From Bacteroidota bacterium (GTDB lineage: Bacteria; Bacteroidota; Bacteroidia; Bacteroidales; Dysgonomonadaceae), in NCBI GenBank assembly GCA_023399295.1, contig JAEWQF010000037.1, positions 17,691 to 81,690 of the forward strand: 64,000 nucleotides of DNA. Reading direction: 5' to 3'. Below the pieces are notes generated by a model. The model had not been told where the DNA came from, did not search any database, and saw only the letters and a program-made list of their open reading frames with translations. Shown here piece after piece: positions 42,094-50,416 of this stretch. The first letter of the stretch is position 1. Each line of letters begins with the position of its first letter. The translations under genes were made by a program, and so were the position numbers.

Positions 42094-44553
42094 ATGCCAA
42101 AAGTACAGATCATCGATCCGCAGGCGGTTCGAAAACCGGGATTCGTGGAATTCAGTCCCATTCCCGTAAACCAATACCAAAAAAGTGTGAAGGATGAAAG
42201 GGCACACTTTACGGATGAGGAGTTCAAGGCCATTTACCATGACATGGTGTTGATCCGTGAGTTTGAAACCATGTTGAACCTGATCAAGACCAAGGGTGAA
42301 TACAATGGTACACCCTACAACCACCCCGGACCCGCACATCTCTCCATAGGACAGGAATCGGCAGCCGTGGGCATGGCCTGGACCCTGACGGTCGATGATT
42401 TTATTTTTGGCAGCCACCGTTCACACGGCGAGATACTTGCAAAGGGGATGTCGGCCATCCACAAGCTGGAAGAGAACCAGCTCACCGCAATCATGGAGTC
42501 GTTCTTCGACGGGGCGGTGTATGCCATCGTGAAAGAAGATTTTAACGGTTCAGTCAAGGAGATGGCCAAACGGTTCCTTGTTTATGGCACCCTGGCCGAG
42601 ATCTTCGCCCGCAAGACCGGCTTCAACAGGGGTCTGGGTGGCTCCATGCATGCTTTCTTCACACCGTTTGGTGTCTATCCCAACAACGCCATCGTGGGCG
42701 GATCGGGTGACATTGCAGTGGGTGCGGCACTGTACAAGAAGGTGAACCGCAAACCGGGACTGGTCGTGGCCAACATCGGCGATGCCTCACTGGGCTGCGG
42801 TCCCGTCTGGGAAGGGATCTCCTTTGCCGCTATGGACCAGTTCCGCAAACTCTGGGAGGGTGAGATGCAAGGCGGCCTGCCAGTGATCATCAACATCATG
42901 AACAACCAGTACGGTATGGGAGGCCAAACCGCGGGTGAGACCATGGGTTACGGCATCGCCGCACGCATCGGTGCGGGTGTGAACGATGAACAGATGCACG
43001 CGGAGCGGGTGGACGGTTACAACCCCCTGGCGGTGATTGATGCCTACAAACGAAAACGAAAGGTGATAGAAGAGAAGAGAGGCCCCGTGCTGCTCGATGT
43101 GCTTACCTACCGCTACAGCGGACACTCCCCTTCCGACGCCTCATCCTACCGCACCAAGGAAGAGGTGGAGGCCTGGGAAGCGCAGGATTGTATCCGCAGC
43201 TACGGCGATCAGTTGCTTGAAGCCGGAGTTGCAACCAAGGAGGCGCTTGACGAAATGTCGGATGAGATCAGGAAGCTGGTCTATGAGATGTTCCTCAAGT
43301 CGATCGACGATGACCTCTCACCCCGCATGGACAATGCCGACGTGATTGGTGAGATGATGTTCTCCAACGGGTCGGTCGACTCTTTCTCCGATGCGAAACC
43401 CGACGTGCTGATGCCTATGGAAGAGAACCCGCGTGTGAAGAAGATTGCCAACAAAGAGCGTTTTGCGTTCGATGCAGAGGGCAAGCCCTTCAGCAAGATG
43501 AAGCAGTACCAGCTGCGCGACGGTCTTTTCGAGGCGATCATCGACCGCTTTTACAAGGATGCATCCCTCATCGCCTATGGCGAGGAGAACCGCGACTGGG
43601 GCGGTGCGTTTGCTGTCTATGGGGGCCTCACCGAAGCGCTGCCCTACCACCGTCTCTTCAACTCACCCATCGCTGAGGCCTCCATCGTGGGTACCGCCAT
43701 CGGCTATGCCATGTGTGGTGGACGGGTGATCCCGGAGATCATGTACTGCGACTTTATAGGCCGAGCCGGAGATGAGATCTTCAACCAGCTGCCCAAATGG
43801 CAGGCGATGAGCGGCAACCTGCTCAAGATGCCGGTGGTGGTGCGTGTCTCGGTAGGCTCGAAATATGGCGCGCAGCATTCTCAGGACTGGACCTCGCTGG
43901 TGGCTCACATCCCCGGTATCAAGGTCTGCTTCCCGGTAACGCCCTACGATGCCAAGGGATTGATGAACGCAGCCCTGCAGGGCACCGACCCGGTGATTTT
44001 CTTTGAGAGCCAGCGCATCTACGACATCGGTGAACAGTTCCATCAAGGTGGTGTGCCTGAAGGTTATTACGAGATCCCGCTGGGTGAACCCGATGTGAAG
44101 AAAGAGGGGAGTGACATCACCTTCCTGACAGTGGGTCACACCCTCTATCCCGCATTGAAAGTGGCCAAAGAGCTGGAAGAGAAGCATGGCATGAGTGTCG
44201 AGGTGATCGATGCCCGTTCACTGGTACCCTTCAACTATGAGACAGTGATCGCTTCGGTGAAGAAGACCGGCCGGATCATCGTGGCGGGCGACGCCACCGC
44301 CCGTGGTTCATTTCTGAACGACCTGGCGGCCAACATCGGTCAGCTGGCGTTCGACTGGCTCGATGCACCTGTCTGCGTGCTTGGTTCGCGCAACTGGATC
44401 ACACCGGCGCATGAGCTGGAAGATGCTTTCTTTCCCCAGCCGGGCTGGTTCCTCGATATGATCCACGAACGGATTCAACCCCTCGACGGATACATCCCCG
44501 GAGAGAACTTTACAGGGGGCGAGATGATCAAACGAGCAAAAAAAGGAATATAA
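42094..44553 (+). CDS. Fused alpha-beta thiamine diphosphate-dependent dehydrogenase E1
   Basis: 819 residues joining E1 alpha and E1 beta in one chain. The alpha half (about 30-430) has SIGQESAAVGMAW, FGSHRSHGE, GLGGSMHAFF, and the thiamine diphosphate/Mg site GDA (229-231) to NNQYG (270-274); the usual GDG is GDA here. YSGHSPSDASSYRT is the phosphorylation-loop-like segment. The beta half (about 468-805) has EENRDWGGAFAVYGGL, FNSPIAEASIVGTAIGYAMCG, GAQHSQDWTSLVAHIPGIKV and VEVIDARSLVPF. The substrate may be a 2-oxoacid or an alpha-hydroxyketone as in acetoin dehydrogenase. The N-terminal 30 residues are not typical. Confidence 0.9.
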   Translation: MPKVQIIDPQAVRKPGFVEFSPIPVNQYQKSVKDERAHFTDEEFKAIYHDMVLIREFETMLNLIKTKGEYNGTPYNHPGPAHLSIGQESAAVGMAWTLTVDDFIFGSHRSHGEILAKGMSAIHKLEENQLTAIMESFFDGAVYAIVKEDFNGSVKEMAKRFLVYGTLAEIFARKTGFNRGLGGSMHAFFTPFGVYPNNAIVGGSGDIAVGAALYKKVNRKPGLVVANIGDASLGCGPVWEGISFAAMDQFRKLWEGEMQGGLPVIINIMNNQYGMGGQTAGETMGYGIAARIGAGVNDEQMHAERVDGYNPLAVIDAYKRKRKVIEEKRGPVLLDVLTYRYSGHSPSDASSYRTKEEVEAWEAQDCIRSYGDQLLEAGVATKEALDEMSDEIRKLVYEMFLKSIDDDLSPRMDNADVIGEMMFSNGSVDSFSDAKPDVLMPMEENPRVKKIANKERFAFDAEGKPFSKMKQYQLRDGLFEAIIDRFYKDASLIAYGEENRDWGGAFAVYGGLTEALPYHRLFNSPIAEASIVGTAIGYAMCGGRVIPEIMYCDFIGRAGDEIFNQLPKWQAMSGNLLKMPVVVRVSVGSKYGAQHSQDWTSLVAHIPGIKVCFPVTPYDAKGLMNAALQGTDPVIFFESQRIYDIGEQFHQGGVPEGYYEIPLGEPDVKKEGSDITFLTVGHTLYPALKVAKELEEKHGMSVEVIDARSLVPFNYETVIASVKKTGRIIVAGDATARGSFLNDLAANIGQLAFDWLDAPVCVLGSRNWITPAHELEDAFFPQPGWFLDMIHERIQPLDGYIPGENFTGGEMIKRAKKGI

Positions 44554-44566
44554 AGCGTGATCCAAC

Positions 44567-45763
44567 ATGAATAAAATAGCAGGGCGTGACTTCCCCGATG
44601 TCAATGCCCATATGCACACACCTTACTCCTTCAGTGCCTTTCGTGACATTGACGACGCACTCGATCGTGCTGTAGATGAAGGGGTGCAGGTGGTAGGCAT
44701 CAATGATTTTTACACCACCCTTGGTTACGAGGAGTGGGCGCAGGGATGTAAGAAGAGGGGATTGGTTCCACTTTTCGGCATCGAGTTCATCAGCCTCAAC
44801 GTAACGGACCAGCAGGCAGGATTGCGGGTGAACGACCCGGCAAACCCGGGACGAACCTACCTCAGCGGGAAAGGGATGGCTTATCCGTTCAGACTGGAGG
44901 AGCCCTATGCTTCACAACTGGCTGCCGTGCAGCAGGAATCAAACCGACAGGTTGAGAGGATGTGTGCGAAGCTGAATGACCTACTGCACCATACAGGGGT
45001 GGAATTCAGCTTGGATGTGGCGCAGATCAGAAAAGAGCTTACCCGTGGGTCACTGCGTGAACGGCACCTGGCACGGGCACTCAGGATGAAGGTCTACGAC
45101 AATTGCCACGAAGAGGAGTTACAAATCAAACTACAGCTCACCACTCTTTTTGGCGGCAAGCCATTGCAGTCGGCGATCAATGACCATGCAGCGGTAGAGA
45201 ACGAAATACGTGGCAACCTGTTGAAAGCAGGAGGAGCCGCTTTTGTGCCGGAAGAACCGGCTGCTTTTCTACCGGTAGAGAGCGTCTGCCGGATCATCTG
45301 TGCCGGTGGTGGCATACCGACCTATCCCTTTCTGGCAGATGACACAAAGGGTGGCTATACCGATTTTGAGGGTGATCTGGAGAGGGTGGTGCAACAACTG
45401 ACCGAACGGGGCTTTCATTCCGTGGAGTTCATCACCACACGCAACGATCTGCAGCTGTTGGAGCAGTATGCCTCCTATCTGCACGATCGTGGTTTCGTGG
45501 TGACGTTCGGCAGTGAACACAACGCCCCCGTGATGGAACCTGTCCGGTTGTTCGCACGGGGCGGGGTACCCCTTACCGCGCGTCTGCGAGAGATCAACTA
45601 TGCGGGAGCCTGTGTCATTGCGGCACACCAACATCTGGTCGCGCAAGGGCTGCAGGGGTATGTTGATGCGGCGGGTGATGCCAACCGTTCCCACCGTGAA
45701 GCGTTTCGTGCGCTGGGAGCACAATTGATTGAGGAGTACAGCAGAATAAAACCGATGGCATGA
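44567..45763 (+). CDS. PHP-domain protein of the aldolase/dehydrogenase cluster
   Basis: 398 residues with PHP (polymerase and histidinol phosphatase) features: HMH (His15, His17) in NAHMHTPYSF, Asp47 in INDFY, Glu73 in GIEF, His318 in FGSEHNAP, and His354/His356 in AAHQH. These could bind two or three metals. A helical insert about residues 120-200 separates the motifs. PHP proteins hydrolyse phosphate esters. In this setting a phosphatase acting on a sugar phosphate or a related phosphoester is plausible but unproven. Its stop overlaps the next start by 4 bp (ATGA). Confidence 0.75.
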   Translation: MNKIAGRDFPDVNAHMHTPYSFSAFRDIDDALDRAVDEGVQVVGINDFYTTLGYEEWAQGCKKRGLVPLFGIEFISLNVTDQQAGLRVNDPANPGRTYLSGKGMAYPFRLEEPYASQLAAVQQESNRQVERMCAKLNDLLHHTGVEFSLDVAQIRKELTRGSLRERHLARALRMKVYDNCHEEELQIKLQLTTLFGGKPLQSAINDHAAVENEIRGNLLKAGGAAFVPEEPAAFLPVESVCRIICAGGGIPTYPFLADDTKGGYTDFEGDLERVVQQLTERGFHSVEFITTRNDLQLLEQYASYLHDRGFVVTFGSEHNAPVMEPVRLFARGGVPLTARLREINYAGACVIAAHQHLVAQGLQGYVDAAGDANRSHREAFRALGAQLIEEYSRIKPMA

Positions 45764-47721
45764 ATCCGATTGATGATCTGATAACCATTTCCCGATACTA
45801 CGGAGCCGACAGCCGCTTTGTGATTGCCGGCGGTGGCAACACCTCCTACAAGGACAACGACCATATCTGGGTGAAGGCGAGTGGCTCCTCACTGGCTACC
45901 ATTGATGAAAATGGGTTTGCACAGCTCGACCGTTCCCTACTCAACCGCATGACCGACAAGGAGTACAGTCGCGATGCCACCATACGTGAAGAGCAGGTGA
46001 AGCATGACCTGGAAAAAGCGACCCTCACCAAAGGACGGCGTCCGTCGGTAGAGACCTCGATGCACAACGTGATCGGTTATGGTTTTGTGGTCCATCTCCA
46101 CCCTACGCTCGTCAACGGTTTGATGTGTGCCGCGGATGCTGAAAAGGAACTGTACAGGCTCTTTGGCGAGAAAGCATTGTTTGTGGAGTATACCGATCCG
46201 GGCTATCTTCTCTTCAAGAAGGTTGCAGGGAAGATCAGCGACTACCGTAGCCGTTATGGTGAAGAGCCCCAGGTGATCTGGCTGCAGAACCATGGTATCT
46301 TCGTGGCGGCCGACACCACAGCGGAGATTAAACAGATCTATGCAGTTATCCTTCAAGCGATTGAAGAGAGCTTGAATCACCCTATCCCCGAGGGAGAGTT
46401 AGCTGTCTCACCAGTGGCCACAGAAGTAATTCCCGCACTCAGGATGATGCTCTCCCACAACGGGTTGAAAACATTGCGGGTGCGTAATAATGCGTTGATC
46501 CGCTCTTTCAGTGAACAGCCGGCGCAACAGGAGACAATAGACCGTCCTTTTACACCGGATGCCATTGTCTATTGTAAGTCAAACTATCTCTTCCTGAACG
46601 ATGAGACACCTGATCAGCTGCTGCGGGAGGCAGAGAAAGCGATACCCCGCTTCGAGCAACAGCATGGATATCTGCCAAAGGTGATCCTGATCAGAGGGAT
46701 AGGGCTGGTAGCAGCAGGTGATCGTGCCGACCATTGTGACATCATCCTCGATGTGTTTGAGGACGCCATGAAGGTGGCAGCCTTGTCACATTCCTTCGGT
46801 GGGGCCCATCCCATGACCGCCGAGCAGATTGATTTCATCGATCATTGGGAGGTGGAGAATTACCGCAGGAAGGTCGCATCGGCGGCCTCCTCGGGAAGGG
46901 TGGAAAACAGGACCATCGTGGTGACCGGTGCCGCACAGGGTTTTGGTGAGGGGATTGGTCGCTGCCTCTTGCTGGAAGGAGCCAATGTGGTGATTGCCGA
47001 TCTCAATGAACAGGCAGGTTCAGCTGCCGCCGATCACTTCAACAGTCTGGTGAAAGGGAACCAGGCCTGTTTCGTGAGTACCAATGTAGCGGAGGTAAGC
47101 AGTCTGGAGCGGCTGGTGCATGATACGGTATGCCGTTTCGGGGCCATCGACTGTTTTGTCAGCAATGCCGGGGTGCTGCGTGCCGGCGGTCTGGAGGAGA
47201 TGACACCCGAGAATTTCGAGTTTGTCACCAGAATTAACTACAGTGCCTATTTCTATGTGGCCAAGGTGGTGAGCAGGGTGATGAAGCTGCAGACAGCTTA
47301 CGCACCTGAGAGCTATTATGCCGATCTCATTCAGATCAACTCAAAGTCAGGACTGGAAGGAAGCAAGGCCAACTTCGCCTATGCCGGCGGTAAATTCGGC
47401 GGCATTGGTCTCACACAGTCCTTCGCGCTCGAGCTGGCTCCATTCCGCATCAAGGTGAATGCCATCTGTCCCGGTAACTACTACGAGGGGCCCTTGTGGA
47501 GTGATCCCGACAACGGATTGTTCGTGCAGTATCTAAATGCCGGAAAGGTACCCGGCGCGAAAACCATTGCGGATGTGAAAGCGTTCTATCTCTCGAAGGT
47601 TCCGATGCGCAAGGGGTGTACCCCCGAGGATGTCACCAGGGGAGTGCTTTATCTGATGGAACAGTGTGGTGAGACCGGACAGGCCCTTCCCATCACCGGT
47701 GGCCAGGTAATGTTGAATTAA
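45760..47721 (+). CDS. Bifunctional class II aldolase / short-chain dehydrogenase
   Basis: 653 residues. The N-terminal class II (Zn) aldolase domain has GGGNTSYK, catalytic Glu98 in SVETSMH, Zn ligands His112 and His114 in VHLHP, and His177 in QNHG. A linker of about 170 residues follows, then an SDR domain from about residue 385: VVTGAAQGFGEG, SNAGVL, INSKSG, Y541-x3-K545, and a closing QALPITGGQVMLN. This architecture matches RhaE/RhaEW-type rhamnulose-1-phosphate aldolase/lactaldehyde dehydrogenases (such as B. subtilis YuxG, near 690 residues), though this one is shorter at the N-terminus. Beside rhaTAB it is a good candidate for the missing rhamnulose-1-phosphate aldolase. Confidence 0.85.
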   Translation: MNPIDDLITISRYYGADSRFVIAGGGNTSYKDNDHIWVKASGSSLATIDENGFAQLDRSLLNRMTDKEYSRDATIREEQVKHDLEKATLTKGRRPSVETSMHNVIGYGFVVHLHPTLVNGLMCAADAEKELYRLFGEKALFVEYTDPGYLLFKKVAGKISDYRSRYGEEPQVIWLQNHGIFVAADTTAEIKQIYAVILQAIEESLNHPIPEGELAVSPVATEVIPALRMMLSHNGLKTLRVRNNALIRSFSEQPAQQETIDRPFTPDAIVYCKSNYLFLNDETPDQLLREAEKAIPRFEQQHGYLPKVILIRGIGLVAAGDRADHCDIILDVFEDAMKVAALSHSFGGAHPMTAEQIDFIDHWEVENYRRKVASAASSGRVENRTIVVTGAAQGFGEGIGRCLLLEGANVVIADLNEQAGSAAADHFNSLVKGNQACFVSTNVAEVSSLERLVHDTVCRFGAIDCFVSNAGVLRAGGLEEMTPENFEFVTRINYSAYFYVAKVVSRVMKLQTAYAPESYYADLIQINSKSGLEGSKANFAYAGGKFGGIGLTQSFALELAPFRIKVNAICPGNYYEGPLWSDPDNGLFVQYLNAGKVPGAKTIADVKAFYLSKVPMRKGCTPEDVTRGVLYLMEQCGETGQALPITGGQVMLN

Positions 47722-47722
47722 C

Positions 47723-49012
47723 ATGACAAGCAAAAAGATGAAAACAAGAGCAGTCAGGCTTTATGGTAAGAAAGACCTCCGTCTGGAGGAGTTTGATCTG
47801 CCGCAGATCAAAGAGGACGAGATCCTGGCAAAGGTGGTCTCCGACTCCATCTGCATGTCTTCCTACAAGGCATCCACACAGGGTACCGAACACAAACGGA
47901 TCCCTGATGATGTGGCTGAACACCCGATCATCATCGGTCATGAGTTTGCCGGTGAGCTGCTGGAGGTAGGTGCCAAGTGGGCCGGCAAATTCAAGGCGGG
48001 CGACAAGTTTTCCATTCAGCCGGCATTGTACTACGAGCAGGGTCCGGTGGGCATCCTGAGTGCTCCCGGTTACAGTTATCGTTATATCGGTGGGGATGCA
48101 ACTTACGTGATCATCCCCAACGAGGTGATGGAACAGGAGTGTCTGCTGCCCTATCATGGGGCGGGTTATTATCCCGCTTCGCTGGCAGAACCGCTCTCCT
48201 GCGTGATCGGTGCCATGCATGCCAACTACCACACCACACCGGGCAGCTACCAGCATAAGATGGAGATCGTGGATGGTGGCAAGATGGCAATCCTGGCGGG
48301 AGTAGGTCCCATGGGCCTTGCCGCCATCAACTATGTGCTCCACAGAGAAGATTGCAAACCCTCCCTGCTGGTGGTGACCGATGTGGATCAGACACGTCTC
48401 GACCGTGCAGCATCCATCTACAGTGTGGCTTTTGCCGCTTCAAGGGGTATCACGTTGCATTATGTCAACACCGGCAAGATGGCAGACCCGGTGAGTGAGC
48501 TGAGGGTGATCAGTGGTGATCATGGTTACGATGATGTCTTTGTCTTTGCACCGGTGAAGCCGGTGGTGGAGCAGGGGGACGCCATCCTGGCGTTCGATGG
48601 CTGCCTCAATTTCTTTGCCGGTCCCGGTGATCCCAACTTCGGCGCAATGCTCAACTTCTACAACGTGCACTACGCCTACACCCATATTGTGGGTACCAGC
48701 GGTGGCAACAACAATGACATGAAAGAGGCGCTGGAGATCATGAGTCGTGGGCTGGATCCCGCGGGACTGGTGACCCACATCGGCGGACTGGATGCGGTGA
48801 TCGACACCACCAACCGACTGCCGGAGATACCTGGCGGCAAGAAACTGATATATACCCATATCAATTTGCCGCTTACTCCTATAGCTGATTTTGAGAGGCT
48901 GGGTGCCGACAATGAGCTGTTCCGTGAACTGGCAGCGATCTGCAACCGGCACAACAACCTCTGGAGCGTGGAAGCGGAGTCGTACCTGCTGAACTATTTC
49001 AATCACAAATAA
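47723..49012 (+). CDS. Zinc-dependent medium-chain dehydrogenase, sorbose-1-phosphate-reductase-like
   Basis: 429 residues of the MDR (zinc alcohol dehydrogenase) family. KVVSDSICMSSYKAS holds the catalytic-Zn Cys, and GHEFAGELLEVG the His-Glu pair. The Rossmann domain follows MAILAGVGPMGLAAINY, with VTDVDQTRLDRA ending beta-2 in Asp (NAD preference). The four-Cys structural zinc lobe is not seen. The overall form resembles proteins annotated L-sorbose 1-phosphate reductase. It starts 1 bp after the aldolase-SDR stop, so it is cotranslated. Likely substrates are a phosphorylated ketose or polyol; uncertain. Confidence 0.82.
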   Translation: MTSKKMKTRAVRLYGKKDLRLEEFDLPQIKEDEILAKVVSDSICMSSYKASTQGTEHKRIPDDVAEHPIIIGHEFAGELLEVGAKWAGKFKAGDKFSIQPALYYEQGPVGILSAPGYSYRYIGGDATYVIIPNEVMEQECLLPYHGAGYYPASLAEPLSCVIGAMHANYHTTPGSYQHKMEIVDGGKMAILAGVGPMGLAAINYVLHREDCKPSLLVVTDVDQTRLDRAASIYSVAFAASRGITLHYVNTGKMADPVSELRVISGDHGYDDVFVFAPVKPVVEQGDAILAFDGCLNFFAGPGDPNFGAMLNFYNVHYAYTHIVGTSGGNNNDMKEALEIMSRGLDPAGLVTHIGGLDAVIDTTNRLPEIPGGKKLIYTHINLPLTPIADFERLGADNELFRELAAICNRHNNLWSVEAESYLLNYFNHK

Positions 49013-49081
49013 TCAAGGCGACATGCTCCTGGCTCTCGGCGATGCGCCGACAGCTGGCAGCCGACGCTGAAAGCGAAGAAT

Positions 49082-50380
49082 ATGAAACAATTGGACGTGA
49101 AACTGATGCATCCGGTGGAGCAGATCAACGTGATCATCGGACGGATATACAAGAGCGGGATGACAACCACCTCGGGTGGAAACATCTCCATCAAAGACAA
49201 GAATGGTGATATCTGGATCACCCCTTCCGGAGTGGATAAGGGATCACTCACCGAGAAAGACATCATGCAGATCAAGAAAGATGGTACGGTGATCGGTCTC
49301 CACAAGCCCTCCTCTGAGTTGCCCTTTCACAAGGCCATCTATGAAGCGCGTCCTGAGTTGACGGCGATCATCCATGCCCACCCGCCGGCGCTGGTGGCTT
49401 TCAGCATCACCGGCATCGTACCCGATACCAAGATCGTGCCGCAGGCGCACAATATCTGCGGGGATATCGGTTTTGCTCCCTACGGCACACCTGGTAGTGA
49501 GGATCTGGGTGAGAAGATCGCTTTCGAGTTTCAGGACAAGCGCTACAAGGCGGTGATTATGGAGAACCATGGTGTGGTGCTGGGGGGTACCGACATGATG
49601 GATGCCTATCAGCGGTTTGAAACACTGGAGTTCTGTTGCCGTACCATCATCAATGCCAGACGGCTGGGCAGCGTCAATTACCTTTCCGACGAACAGGTAT
49701 CGCAGTATGTGCATCACCTCCCCTCCAATGTGTCTCATTTCATGGACATCGAGCATCCCTCCGATGAACGGGCTATCCGCACCGAGATGGTGAACATCAT
49801 CCGACGGGCCTGTGACCAGGGGCTGATGATCTCCACCTATGGCACGGTGTCGGTGCGCTGGAAGGAGAATGACTTCCTCATCACACCCAGCAACATCGCC
49901 CGCTGGGACATTGTAGCCAGCGACATCGTGCAGATCAAGAATGGCATGGCCGAGGCAGGCAAGACCCCCAGTCGGTCGGTGGCCCTGCACCAACGCATCT
50001 ACCAGCTCAATCCGCACATCAACTCGATAGTGTGTACGCAGCCGGTAAACCTGATGGCGCACGCGGTGAGCGGCAGTAAGTTTGATGTGCGCACCATCCC
50101 CGAGAGCTGGATCTTCCTGCAGGATGTGCCTTCCATTCCTTTTGGGCTGATCTACAACGATGTGGACAGTGTGGCGAAGATGTTCGCCAAAAACAGGGTG
50201 ATACTGGTTGAGAACGACAGTGTCTTTGTGACAGGCGACAAACTGCTCAACACGTTCGATTATCTGGAGGTGGCCGAGTTCTCAGCCAACTCACTGGTGA
50301 TGGCCTCCTCCATCGGAGCGCTGCAACCCATCAATGAGGAGGAGATCGAAGAGTTGCGCGTGGCCTTCAATGTGCAGTGA
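49082..50380 (+). CDS. Tandem class II aldolase with degenerate second domain
   Basis: 432 residues made of two class II aldolase/adducin domains. The first (about 5-215) is complete: TSGGNIS 30-36, catalytic Glu79, Zn ligands His98 and His100 in HAHPP, and His163 in ENHG. The second (about 228-430) keeps the fold pattern, but the matching positions are Ser299, Cys318, Gln320 and Asp379, so it cannot bind zinc in the same way. The active half resembles fuculose/rhamnulose/ribulose phosphate aldolases and epimerases. The dead half may be structural or bind a partner. Last gene of the rightward cluster, 69 bp after the dehydrogenase. Confidence 0.88.
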   Translation: MKQLDVKLMHPVEQINVIIGRIYKSGMTTTSGGNISIKDKNGDIWITPSGVDKGSLTEKDIMQIKKDGTVIGLHKPSSELPFHKAIYEARPELTAIIHAHPPALVAFSITGIVPDTKIVPQAHNICGDIGFAPYGTPGSEDLGEKIAFEFQDKRYKAVIMENHGVVLGGTDMMDAYQRFETLEFCCRTIINARRLGSVNYLSDEQVSQYVHHLPSNVSHFMDIEHPSDERAIRTEMVNIIRRACDQGLMISTYGTVSVRWKENDFLITPSNIARWDIVASDIVQIKNGMAEAGKTPSRSVALHQRIYQLNPHINSIVCTQPVNLMAHAVSGSKFDVRTIPESWIFLQDVPSIPFGLIYNDVDSVAKMFAKNRVILVENDSVFVTGDKLLNTFDYLEVAEFSANSLVMASSIGALQPINEEEIEELRVAFNVQ

Positions 50381-50416
50381 GCAGCATCGATCTTAACCCG
50401 TCGGCAGACCGCAATA

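Noticed and set aside
43663..44187. 174-codon minus-strand open frame opposite the E1 gene
   Set aside because: Shadow frame; the plus strand encodes the conserved E1 beta domain throughout.
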